A program made the translations under genes and the position numbers. The notes under the pieces are model-generated. The model made no database searches and was not told the DNA's origin. It was given only the letters and a program-made list of their open reading frames with translations. From Lathyrus oleraceus (Eukaryota; Streptophyta; Magnoliopsida; Fabales; Fabaceae), in assembly GCF_024323335.1 (NCBI RefSeq), contig NC_066579.1, positions 236,519,475 to 236,583,474 of the forward strand: DNA of 64,000 nt, read 5' to 3'. Positions 21,978 through 32,679 of this stretch are shown piece by piece. The stretch's first letter is position 1; the number at the start of each line of letters is the position of its first letter.

Positions 21978-23891
21978 GTGGACCTTACCAATCTACAGAA
22001 GTTGAGTGCCAAAGTAACACCCCTCAAACTCAACAGCTTTGTACAAAACTATGGAAGAATTCTGGACATCCTAAATGAGAAGATGGACATGATGACCGCA
22101 GTGACTATTGCTCAGTTCTATGATCCACCTCTACGTTGTTTCACGTTTTCTGACTTCCAGTTGGCTCCTACCTTGGAGGAGGTTGAGAGGATCATAGGCC
22201 GGAACTTGAAGGATCATAATCCATTTCCTAAGCTCGATGAAGATATTCCTCCCAAGAGGATAGCTTCAGCTTTGGGTCTAAAAGTTTCTAAAGTCGTGGA
22301 CAATTGGGATGTGAAAGGACCTTTCAGTGGTTTTTCTAGGAAGTTCTTGGAAGATCAGGCCAAGAAGATGGAAAAAGAAGGGAATTGGGAAGCCTTTTAT
22401 GCTGTGTTAGCCGTGTTGGTATATGGGATAGTTCTCTTCCCAAATATTGACCATTTTGTGGACCACCTGGCGGTGAGAATTTTCCTCTCTGGTAACCCTG
22501 TACCGTTCCTCTTGGCAGATCTCTACTACACTCTCCATGATCGTCATGAGAAGAAGGGAGGAATCGTCTTATGTTGTGCACAGTTGTTGCATGCCTGGTT
22601 TAGATCCCATATGCCCGAAGAAGGTCCTTTTGTCTCAAAGGAACTCAAGCCCTTCCATAAGTTAGCTTCCCTCACCTCCAGTCATGTTAAGTGGTATATC
22701 AGGGATTGGGAAACCGAGAATGTGATTGTCAGCATTGGAGACTTCCCCAATGTGCCGTTGATAGGAACCAAGGGTTGCATCAACTATAACCCCATGTTAT
22801 CTCTAAGGCAGCATGGGTACCCTATGAATGGCCCTCCAAAAGTTGAAGCTCTAGAGCCTTTCATCTTACATGGTGTTGAAGTAGATCATCCCATGGTGAA
22901 AAAGATCAAGAGGTCTTGGCAAGCAGTTATCAGGAAAGGTAAGGAGTTGGGTAAGAGAAATGTCATTGCCCAAGAGCCTTACACTTGTTGGGTTAGAGAG
23001 AGGGTTCAGATGATTAAACTCCCTTATCCATTTGATCCTTCTATCTATCCATTGGTTTCGGAGCCAGAACCCATATTACCTGAAGATGTAGAGAAGCTCA
23101 ATGCACGTATCAAGGAGTTGGAGTTGGAAAATACTGATTTGAGAATCAAGCTTGGCCGAGTCTCGATAGAGAATGGGAACTTGAAAGACGATCAACAAAA
23201 GAAGGACAAAGAGCTTGAAGTCTCCAACAAAAGAGCTAGAGAGTCTGAAGCAAGGAGGGAGAAGTTTGGACAAGCGCTCTATAGCACTAAATCGGTGTTC
23301 AAATCAAAGGAAGAGGAGTTGGATAGAGCTTTACTCCGGATTCAAAAACTCAACAAGACTCTGGAACTGACCCTTGAGATGAAAAGAGAAGCACGGTTGA
23401 TTTCTGAGATTCGTACTCGTGAACTGGAGAATACCATTCAGAAATACAAGGATACCCTGGAACGCGAGAAGCTGAAGACTGAAGAGTCAGAAAGAGTTTG
23501 CACACGGTTGAAACATCATTTGGATCGAGCCGATGCTAGAATCCAAGCACTTGAAGGTGGGGATCAGGATGCTGCCTATATGGTGTTGCTAGGTGAGTGC
23601 AGATATTGGAGAAACCTCTATAGGGACATAGAGGTGACCAAGGTTGAAGACGTGCGCATTATCCAAGATCTCCAAGGGCTTTACACTGAGTGGAAGGGAA
23701 AATTTCTGAAGTTGTCCGGATTTGCGAGTTCCATCATGCGAGAGCTACCTGAGAAGCTGCAAGAAGCTGATTGGTGCATGTGTCCAGAGAACACCCTGCA
23801 TCAAGTCTTTAATTTCATTAAGTTTTGTAAGGCAATGCTAGAAGGGCTGACTACCGACCTTGCTACGGTTCGGAAAGCCCATAAGCCATGA
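21978..23891 (+). CDS. Ogre ORF1 protein (DUF7745-like, coiled coil)
   Basis: Open frame of 637 codons with no defect, unlike the rest of the element. The N-terminal two thirds (about residues 1-330) match the plant ORF1 domain annotated as DUF7745: FYDPPLRCFTFSDFQLAPTL, VLAVLVYGIVLFPNIDHFVD, GNPVPFLLADLYYTLHDRHE, NVPLIGTKGCINYNPMLSLR. Residues about 370-525 are a long charged coiled coil. The role in the element is unknown; the fold has been compared with host plant-mobile-domain proteins (from memory). The frame opens at a GTG (21978) and remains open upstream to a TAG at 21888. No ATG precedes the conserved region; the first ATG is at 22077 or later, so the true start may come from splicing to the acceptor at 21910. 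Element E has a decayed homologue starting ATG 57588. Confidence 0.88.
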   Translation: MDLTNLQKLSAKVTPLKLNSFVQNYGRILDILNEKMDMMTAVTIAQFYDPPLRCFTFSDFQLAPTLEEVERIIGRNLKDHNPFPKLDEDIPPKRIASALGLKVSKVVDNWDVKGPFSGFSRKFLEDQAKKMEKEGNWEAFYAVLAVLVYGIVLFPNIDHFVDHLAVRIFLSGNPVPFLLADLYYTLHDRHEKKGGIVLCCAQLLHAWFRSHMPEEGPFVSKELKPFHKLASLTSSHVKWYIRDWETENVIVSIGDFPNVPLIGTKGCINYNPMLSLRQHGYPMNGPPKVEALEPFILHGVEVDHPMVKKIKRSWQAVIRKGKELGKRNVIAQEPYTCWVRERVQMIKLPYPFDPSIYPLVSEPEPILPEDVEKLNARIKELELENTDLRIKLGRVSIENGNLKDDQQKKDKELEVSNKRARESEARREKFGQALYSTKSVFKSKEEELDRALLRIQKLNKTLELTLEMKREARLISEIRTRELENTIQKYKDTLEREKLKTEESERVCTRLKHHLDRADARIQALEGGDQDAAYMVLLGECRYWRNLYRDIEVTKVEDVRIIQDLQGLYTEWKGKFLKLSGFASSIMRELPEKLQEADWCMCPENTLHQVFNFIKFCKAMLEGLTTDLATVRKAHKP

Positions 23892-24182
23892 GCATGTTGT
23901 TTGTATTTGAACTTGGATATGAGATTAATGAAAAAATCGCTTTTGAGATTCATTTTTATTGTGTTTCATTTCCTTATTACTTTAAATATTTGCGAACAAG
24001 TATTGTGGTGTTTCTGAAATGAATGATTGAAACTAACCAAGAGTTTTGCAAACAAATGCATCCATACATGCATTCATACATTTTCAAAAAAAAAAGGAGA
24101 GTCTCACTCCTCCCTTTCTTCCTCCAGTTTCACGCTGAATTTTCAACACCAGTATAATACTCGCACCAGAGCAAGACAGAGA
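23892..24182 (+). other. ORF1-gag spacer with acceptor-like sites
   Basis: About 290 bp, AT rich. The gag frame stays open upstream of the likely ATG (24183) to about 24027 and contains a Y-N-T-R-T-R-A-R-Q-R-M stretch that resembles Y-Y-T-R-A-N-I-S-R-L-M upstream of gag in element E. A TTCCTCCAG (about 24118-24126) could be a splice acceptor. Confidence 0.5.
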
Positions 24183-26534
24183 ATGGCTGAACAAGAACAA
24201 GAGAGCGCCCGAGTTAGAGTTGAACTAGATGAAATCAAGGGAGGCATGTCCCAGATGCGAGAGATGATGCAAGCTTTAACCTTCAGGTTTGAGATTCCGC
24301 AAGCGACCGTGATTTCAGAGACCACGGGCCCAACAGTAGAAGTCCCACCTCAGAGGACGTTACCCTCAACCATTCCTCCGTATGGGCTACCTTATGACTT
24401 CGTCCCCCGAGCGGAGGTGGTGCACGAAATGGGGCAATCTGTCCAACAAGCTGTGCCATTACCGGTTTACACTGATGCACGTTCGGTCATCCATACTGTG
24501 GTTCCACCAGCTGCCTATACTAGACATGTTCCTCATTATGAAGATCAAAACCACATGTATCAGACTGTTGACTCAACCGTTGCTGGTGACGAAGTAAGGT
24601 TTGAGGACTTCAGAGAAGTAAAGGAGAACATGCAGCTCCTCGAGAAGAAATTTCGAGATTTAGAAGGAGACCACGTCTTTGGATCTGCTGCCAAAGAAAT
24701 GTGCCTTGTATCCGGGTTAGTGATTCCAGCAAAATTCAAAACTCCAGACTTCGACAAATACAAGGGGCATACTTGTCCAAAAATCCATCTCATCATGTAT
24801 TACCGCAAAATGGCTGCACACGTGGAGGACGACAAGCTGATGATCCACTGTTTTCAGGACAGCTTGAGTGGGGCTCCTTCCAAATGGTATCTAAGTCTGG
24901 ATCAGAACAGGATCAGGTGTTTCCAAGACCTGTCAGACGCGTTCATAAAGCACTATAAATACAACATGGACATGGCGCCTGACAGAAGACAGTTACAGAG
25001 CATGTTCCAGCAGGACAAGGAGTCCTTCAAAGAGTACGCTCAGAGATGGAGGGAACTAGCTTCTCAGGTTGAACCACCTCTTGCTGAAAAAGAATTGGCT
25101 GAATTGTTTATCGACACTGTCCAACCCCAATTCTACGAGAAGATGGTTGGAAGTGCTTCTTTGGGATTCTCCGAGCTTGTTGCTATAGGAGCTCGTGTTG
25201 AATATGGTGTAAGGAATGGCAAACTGGTGGCTGTAGCTGGAACTTCAAATGCTAATCCAAAGAAGTTCTCTGGAGGGTTTCCTAGAAAGAAGGAAGGGGA
25301 AACAAATGATGTGACTGCTGGTCAAGGAAGAGCTCCTCCAAGAAGGAGACCACAATAATATCCACCTCAGCAGTATGTTCAACAACCAATTCCCTATCAA
25401 CAACCCATGTATCCCGTCCAGTATGCTCCGCAACCATACGTGGCTTCCGTGACGCCCGCATTCAATCAACAGCCTGCTCAGGCTTATCAAGCGCCTCCAG
25501 CTTATCGACCGGCTCCAGTTCAACAACGTGCTGCGGCTCCGCCAACTTATCAACAAGCACCAGCAACTCCTGTTTATCAACAACCGAGAGCTCAAGCGCC
25601 GAGGTAGAATGCTCAGAACCAAAATAGGAGACAAGGGGAGAGGGCGACCTTCAATCCAATCCCAATGTCGTACACTGAGCTTTATCCCTCCTTGTTGCAA
25701 AAGGGTTTGGTGGTTCCCAGACCTATGGGACCTCCACCTGATCGTCTGCCTCCGTGGTACAACCCTAATGCACACTGCCCTTTTCATGAAGGTGCCCCCG
25801 GGCATGACTTAGAGGGTTGTTACGCTCTGAAGCATAGGGTTCGGGAATTGATTGAAAGCAAGATCTTATCTTTTAAGGACATGGGACCGAATGTGAAGAA
25901 CAATCCTCTTCCTCCCCATGGAGATCCTATGGTGAACGCCATTGAAGATGCATCCACTGTTGTTACGGTTGAGAAGGTTGAGGATGTTAAGACTCCTTTG
26001 GAAGCATTCCATGCCCGATTGGTGGAAGCTGGCCTGATCAATGTTAATCATGACAATTGTGAAGAGTGTGCCACATACCCAAGAGGATGTCAGGTGGTAC
26101 GAGACAATATCCAAAACTTGATGGATGAAGGAGTGCTTCAAATATCCAGTGCTGTGAAGAACGAAGACGTGTTGGTAATTGAACCTTGTTTCAATTTACC
26201 CGAACCAGTGGAAATCCCTTACTATAGCAGAAAGATGGCTCCTGAGAATAGTCATCCGTCGCCTGTGGAAATATGTATGCCCACACCTTTTCCCTACGAG
26301 AGCACCAAGGTTGTGCCTTGGAAATATGAGATTACCGCTGTGGATAAGGTTGTTGAAGGAAGTGCAGACGCTGAAGTGACAGAAGCTGTAAGTGAAGACG
26401 TCACAAATATTGCAGGAATAAGCAGAATGACCCGTAGTGGTCGAATCTATACGCCTGAATTCAATGTAACTCCTCAAGGGCCAAATAAGGAATCAACGGT
26501 TGCAGCTCCCACTAAAGAACCCGAAGTGGTCTAA
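24183..26534 (+). pseudogene. Element C gag, three in-frame stops
   Basis: Frame from ATG 24183. A coiled-coil start (ESARVRVELDEIKGGMSQMR) and a Pro-rich stretch are followed by the retrotransposon gag core at about 24720-25240, with CPKIHLIMYYRKMAAH, YKYNMDMAPDRRQLQSM and EYAQRWRELASQVEPPL. Next comes a Gln/Pro-rich linker (25360-25610), then a knuckle-like CPFHEGAPGHDLEGCYALKH (C-x2-H-x5-H-x4-C) near 25780-25835, conserved in Ogre-type gag. The same frame is broken by stops at 25356-25358 (TAA), 25605-25607 (TAG) and 26532-26534 (TAA). At least two sit where CAA/CAG codons would be expected, as cytosine deamination would give. The protein would form the virus-like particle. Confidence 0.9.
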
Positions 26535-27657
26535 TCCGAAGATGCTGTTGAATTCTTGAAGTTGATCAAGAAAAGTGACTACAAGGTTGTGGACCAGTTG
26601 CATCAAACACCATCTAAGATCTCTATTCTGTCTCTTCTATTGAACTCCCAAGCCCATAGGGAAGCTTTGTTGAAGGTGCTTGCTCAAGCTCATGTAACGC
26701 AAAGCATAACAATTGACCAATTTGATGGAGTAGTTGCAAACATCACAACTTGTAATACTTTGAGCTTCAGCGGAGAAGAATTACCTGAGGATGGACAAAA
26801 TCACAACCGTGCTCTCCATATCTCGGTGAAATGCAAAGATGATGCTTGGGCAAGAGTGTTGGTCGATACCAGATCTTCTCTGAATGTTATGCCAAAGAGA
26901 ACACTCGCCAAGTTATCTTATCAAGGACCAGCTATGAAGCCTAGTGCCTTGGTAGTGAAAGCTTTTGATGGTTCTAGGAGAACCGTGATTGGAGAGGTGG
27001 AACTGCCCATATTGATTGGCCCTCATGTATTCCCGATTAATTTCCCAAGTCATGGATATTAATCCAGCATATAGCTGCTTGCTGGGACGTCCTTGGATTC
27101 ATGCTGCAGGGGCAGTTACCTCCACCTTACATCAAAAAATGAAGTTTGTGGTGGACAATCAACTAATCATCATTTCTGGAGAAGAGGACTTTGTGGTCAG
27201 TCACCTTTCATCCTTCAGATACATCGAGGCTGATGAGGACGCTTTGGAAAGTTCTTTCCAAGCTCTTGAAATAGCCAATGCCACTTTTGTGGAGATGAAG
27301 GACCCTATTGGGAAAGCTTGTTCATCTTTCGCTTCTCTGAAAAGCGCAAAGTCTAGCATTGAAGGAGGAAAACCTGAAGGTTGGGGTCAGCTTATCGATA
27401 TTCGTGAGAAGCATGATCGCTTTGGTCTAGGATATGAGCCTTCCGCTGTGAAAGGAGCCCGAGTCCCTACAAAGGACAACACCCGAAGCATCCAGGAAGT
27501 ATTCCTTAGCACCGGATTCATCCATGGAGATCAGGTCAATGCAATTGAAGACAACACCGAAAATGATGATGAGCCATGTTTGGTTTACCGGTGTGAGACA
27601 GCTTTGAACAACTGGAAGGCGGTTGAGATCCCCGAAATTTTTCCTTTGTCAAAGTAA
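26535..27657 (+). pseudogene. Element C aspartic protease and linker, disabled
   Basis: It continues the gag frame after the stop at 26532. Retropepsin-like core: the active-site D-T-G-S-S is changed to D-T-R-S-S (AGA at 26871-26873), then AFDGSRRTVIGEVELPI. A one-base gain near 27043 shifts the frame. The remainder (27043-27657) encodes YSCLLGRPWIHAAGAVTSTL, the flap/C-terminal half, and the long acidic linker ending NNWKAVEIPEIF. The active-site glycine is near-invariant in such proteases, so activity would be lost even without the frameshift. Confidence 0.88.
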
Positions 27658-27925
27658 TAATTGTTGTCTTTTTCCTTTCAAATCCTTAGCTCTGCCCAAG
27701 GCTAATGGATCATGTTGTGGGGCCCCTTTTCATTTTTCAAATAATCGTTATCAATGAATGAAAGGCATTTTGTTAAATTCTTCTTATTCATTTATTTTGC
27801 TTTCTCTTAAGAAAATGGCAATCTTTTCAAAAAAAAAAAAAAAAACTTTTCATTTATACATCTTTTATTTTTAATTTTCTAAAAGAAATCAATCATTCGA
27901 ACATGCAAAATAAATGATAACCCGG
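27655..27925 (+). other. Pro-RT intron region of element C
   Basis: Stops in all frames separate the end of the protease linker (TAA at 27655) from RT. The likely donor is at the AAA-GTAATAA junction (27652). The interior contains an A-run (27829-27845) and pyrimidine-rich sequence. The acceptor expected by alignment with B and E (TCATTATGCAG or TCATTATGTAG) is missing; here the region reads TCATTCGAACATGCAAAATA (27892-27911), lacking the CAG/TAG. So splicing of this copy may be impaired. Confidence 0.6.
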
Positions 27926-30900
27926 TTGAATCCAATGACTTTACTACCTCTCATAACTTTGACTCCCCTATCTACCAAGCCGAAGAAGAGGGCGAAGAAG
28001 ATTGTTACATCTCCGACGAATTGGCAAGGCTGCTCGAGCACGAGTCCAAAGCCCTTCAGCCACATGAAGAACCGGTGGAAACAATCAACCTTGGCACAGA
28101 GGAAGAGAAGAAAGAAGTCAAAATCGGTACCACGCTTGAAGCAAGCATCAAAGAGAGATTAGTCAAGCTGCTACAAGAATATGTGGATGTTTTGTATGGT
28201 CATACCAAGATATGCCAGGTCTAGACACCGACGTCGTTGAGCACAAGCTGCCACTTCAGCCAGATTGCCCGCCAGTAAAACAAAAACTTCGAAGAACAAG
28301 ACCGGATATGGCTCTGAAGATTCCTGAAGAAGTCAAACGACAATTTGACGCTGGTTTTCTCGCAGTGGCGAAGTACCCACAATGGGTAGGTAATATTGTA
28401 CCTGTGCCCAAAAAGGATGGAAAGGTGAGGATGTGCGTTGACTATAGGGATCTGAATAGAGCTAGTCCAAAGGACGATTTCCCTCTACCCCACATTGATA
28501 CTCTGGTAGATAACGCTGCAAGATTTGCTGTCTTCTCCTTTATGGATGGTTTTTCTGGATACAATTAAATCAAGATGGATCCAGATGACATGGAGAAGAC
28601 CACTTTTATTACCCCTTGGGGCACTTTTTGCTACAAGGTAATGCCTTTCGGTCTCAAAAATGCTGGGGCAACTTACCAAAGAGTTATGGTCACTCTTTTC
28701 CATGATATGATGCACAAGGAGATAGAGGTCTATGTTGATGACATGATCGCTAAATCTCAGAATGAAGAAGATCATATGAGCCATCTGAAGAAGCTGTTTG
28801 AACGCCTCAGAAAGTTTAGATTACGATTAAACCCTGCAAAATGCACATTTGGTGTCCGTTCGGGGAAGTTGCTTGGCTTCATCGTTAGTCAACGAGGAAT
28901 TGAGGTAGACCCTGACAAGGTCCGAGCTATACAAGAAATGCCTGCTCCACGCACCGAGCGAGAAGTCAGAGGTTTCCTTGGACGTTTGAATTACATCTCA
29001 AGGTTTATCTCACATATGACGGCTACGTGTGAGCCTATCTTCAAATTGCTTCGAAAAGATCAAGCTGTTGAATGGAATTCTGATTGTCAAAATGCTTTTG
29101 AGAAGGTTCGTCAATACTTGCAAGAGCCTCCTATTTTGATTCCTCCTGTCCCAGGAAAGCCATTAATCATGTACATGGCTGTGCTTGAAGGGTCAATGGG
29201 ATGCGTGCTGGGGCAACATGACGAAACTGGTCGGAAAGAACATGCTATTTACTATCTGAGTAAAAAGTTTACTGATTGTGAAAGTCGATATTCGCTTTTG
29301 GAGAAAACTTGTTGCGCTCTAGCATGGGCCGCTCGTCGTTTAAGGCAGTACATGGTTTGCCATACTACTTTGTTAATCTCGAAGATGGATCCAATAAAGT
29401 ATATCTTTGAGAAACCTGCCTTGACTGGAAGACTTGCCCGTTGGCAGATGCTTTTATCAGAGTACGATATCCAGTACGTAACCCAGAAGGCAATCAAAGG
29501 AAGTGTGTTAGCAGATTATCTTGCTCACCAGCCAGTTGAAGACTATCAGCCATTGAAGTTTGATTTCCCCGATGAGGATATAATGGTGATAAAGGATTGT
29601 GAGATCCCCGACCCAGATGAAGGACCGGAACCAGGACCTCGATGGAAGTTCGCGTTCGATGGCTCTTCCAATTACAGTGGTAATGGTGTGGGAGCTGTTT
29701 TGATGAATCCAAATGGTGGCTTTACCCCTTTCACAGCAAGGTTGTGCTTTGATTGTACAAATAATGTCGCCGAATATGAAGCTTGTATCCTTGGTCTTGA
29801 AGCTGCAATTGATCTCCGAATCAAGATCCTTGAGGTGTATGGAGATTCAACCTTGGTGATCTATCAAGTCAAAGGGGAATGGGAAACCCGTGATGCGAAG
29901 CTGATCCCGTATCGTGCTCATGTTGTGAAGATGATAGAATACTTCGATGATATCACTTTCCATCACATCCCAAGGGTAGAAAATCAAGTGGCTGGCGCTT
30001 TGGCAACATTAGCATCAATGTACCAAGTCAGATTCCATAATGAAGCTCCACTTATTCGAATCGAGCGAAAAGATGAGCCTGCCTACTGTCAGCTGATTGA
30101 AGAAGAAACTGATGGTAAACCATGGTTTCATGACATCAAGCGATATCTTCTAAGTCAAGAGTATCCAGAAGATGCTACATTGTTGGATAAGAAAACTCTG
30201 AGGAGGTTATCATCCAAATTCTTTCTGAGCAATGATGTGCTTTACAAGAGAAACCATGACATGGTTCTGCTCAGATGCGTGGATAGACACAAAGCATACA
30301 TGTTAATCAAGGAGATTCATGAAGGATCCTTTGGAACCCATGCTAATGGACATGCCATGGCGAAGAAGATTTTGAGAGCTGGCTATTATTGGTTGACCAT
30401 GGAGTCTGATTGTTTCAGCTATGCAAGGAAATGTCATAAATGCCAAATTTATGCTGATAAGGTGCATGTACCGCCAACACTATTGAATGTTTTAACACCA
30501 CCTTGGCCTTTCTCAATGTGGGGCATCGACATGATTGGTGCTATAGAGCCTAAAGCTTCCAATGGTCACCGCTTCATCCTGGTTGCCATCGATTACTTTA
30601 CTAAATGGGTAGAGGCTGCTTCCTACACCAATATGACGAGACATGTGGTTGCTCGCTTTATCAAGAAGGAGATTATCTGCCGCTATGGAATCCCAAGCAA
30701 GATCATCACCGACAACGGTTCAAACTTGAACAACAAGACAATGACAGAATTATGTGAGAGTTTCAAGATTGACCACCATAATTCCTCTCCATACCGTCCA
30801 AAGATGAATGGTGTTGTTGAAGCTGCCAACAAAAATATCAAGAAGATCCTGCAAAAGATGGTGAAGACTTATAAGGATTGGCACGAGATGTTACCTTTTG

Positions 30901-31370
30901 CTTTGCATGGATACCGGACCTCAGTCCACACTTCAACAGGGGCAACCCCATTCTCCTTAGTATATGGGATGGACGTAGTTCTCCCAATCGAAGTAGAGAT
31001 ACCTTCCACGAGAATATTGATGGAAGCCAAGCTGGATGAAGCTGAATGGATCCAGAACAACTATGATCAACTTAACCTCATCGATGAGAAGCGCATGACC
31101 GCTCTGTGCCATGGACAATTGTACCAGCAACGAATCAAGAAGGCGTTTGAAAAAAAGGTCCGTCCTCGAGAGTTCAAGGAAGGAGATCTCGTGCTCAAGA
31201 AGATCTTGCCAGTACACAAAGATTCACGTGGGAAGTGGACTCCCAACTATGAAGGCCCATACGTTGTAAAGAGAGCATACTTTGGAGGTGCTCTATTTCT
31301 CACAACTATGGATGGCGAAGAGCTCAGTCACCCTGTGAACTCTGATGCAGTCAAAAGATACTATGCCTGA
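27926..31370 (+). pseudogene. Element C pol: RT, RNase H, second RNase H, integrase
   Basis: Starts about 27926 (acidic FDSPIYQAEEEGEEDCY region). A one-base loss at about 28193 shifts the frame; a stop TAA at 28566-28568 replaces the usual Gln of SGYNQI. From there 931 codons are open to TGA 31368-31370. RT: PKDDFPLPHIDTLVD and catalytic Y-V-D-D at 28731-28742. Ty3 RNase H: about 29155-29350. Second, archaeal-type RNase H-like domain: about 29640-29900 (FAFDGSSNYSGNGVGAVL, NNVAEYEACILGLEAA). Integrase: zinc region about 30310-30450 with CHKCQ; catalytic Asp 30528, Asp 30711 and Glu 30819, giving a D-x35-E spacing; GPYVVKRAYFGGAL end. The dual RNase H marks the Tat/Ogre lineage. Apart from the two 5' defects the catalytic residues are intact. 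Confidence 0.93.
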
Positions 31371-31380
31371 CAAATCCCGG

Positions 31381-31536
31381 TGGACTGAAAACCCGAAAGG
31401 GCGGTCCAGGCAAAATTTAGGGATAAAAAAAAATAAAAAATAAAAAATAGTAGCTCGCTAAGTTGAAAACCTGAAAGGGCGACTTATGCAAAAAGGAGCG
31501 TCCTGGTGGATTGAAAACCCGAAAGGGCGATCCAGG
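31381..31536 (+). promoter_or_regulatory. Triple hairpin after pol, element C
   Basis: Three stem-loops begin 11 bases after the pol stop: TGGAC/GTCCA (31381-31408), TAAGT/ACTTA (31459-31486) and TGGAT/ATCCA (31507-31534). Each encloses the same TGAAAA, then CCC-GAAA-GGG (CCT-GAAA-GGG in the second), then CG. Stem bases differ between copies but stay complementary. Confidence 0.82.
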
Positions 31537-32679
31537 CAAAAATTAGGGACAAAAGGCATAGACTGCATCAGTTCATCACTGATCAACACAGAAGAGCTAA
31601 AAAAGGAAGATCAATCTAGTTACTCCCTTCAGAAGCGAGGTCCTGTGGAGTCATTGTTATTAGGGATGGTAGTAGTCATTGTGATTCAATGTAAACCTTT
31701 CCCTATTGCCATTTTCAAATTTGTAACATTCCATGGAGCTACGCCATTTGTGTGCTACCATTCTTGAATAAATACAAGTTTGCCTATCAAATTCTATCAT
31801 TTTCTATTTTTCTCTGATTTACTTTGTTATGCAAAATGTCATTTATTTGTTAATAATGAATTTTGAACTCAAAAAAGAATTTTTCAACATATTGAGAAAC
31901 ACAATTTTGCTTTGACATGTGGAAATATTAAAAGGAAATCTGTCGTCTTTCCCCGCAAGTCTCAAGTTGCAAGACGCCCCTTGGATGATCAACATCTATC
32001 TCTAGAGAGCATAAATTTATCATTCTCTGGAAGGATTATTGGGCCAGTTGTAACTGTTCAGCTTGATAGAGCCTCCTTTGATGCATTTACTCACTCCTTT
32101 GGTTGAGTTATTAGTGTTGAGGATTCAGTACCTCCTTAAAGCTTTCCCTAATTGCCAGCCTGTATATTGTCAGCATTTTCATTTCATGATCATTCATACA
32201 TCATGCATATAAGCAAAATCCAAACCATGCATAGCCCGAAGTGCTTCACGCTCATTTGCATAATCTCAGGCCTCGTTGTTGACCTCTGAGACCAGTGGTT
32301 ACTGGCATTGTCTGTTAAGTCTGGTTGTCACCAGTGTCTTTGACCAAATCCAGTTGTAACTGGTATCCTTTAAGGTCGGGTTGTAACCAATATTTATTTT
32401 AAACCCAATTGTCGTTGGCATCACTGTCAGTCTGTTTGTAAATACATTCGTGATTGATATCTGAAGTTTGGTTGTCGCCAACATCATTTCAAGTTCAGTT
32501 GTTGCTGGCAAACTCCGTTGTAGCCGGTAATGGTTTACTATTGGTTTCCATCAAGTCCAATTGTTGTTGGCAAACTCCGTTAAAAGTTGGTTGTAGTCCA
32601 TTACTTACAGTTAAAAGTCCAATTGTTGTTGGCACGTACAGAGAGTTTAATTACCCTATCTTTCCTGATGGTTCCGTGA

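Noticed and set aside
25245..25805. 186-codon minus-strand ORF opposite gag
   Set aside because: Ser/Arg/Leu-rich shadow of the Gln/Pro-rich gag linker; no family resemblance.
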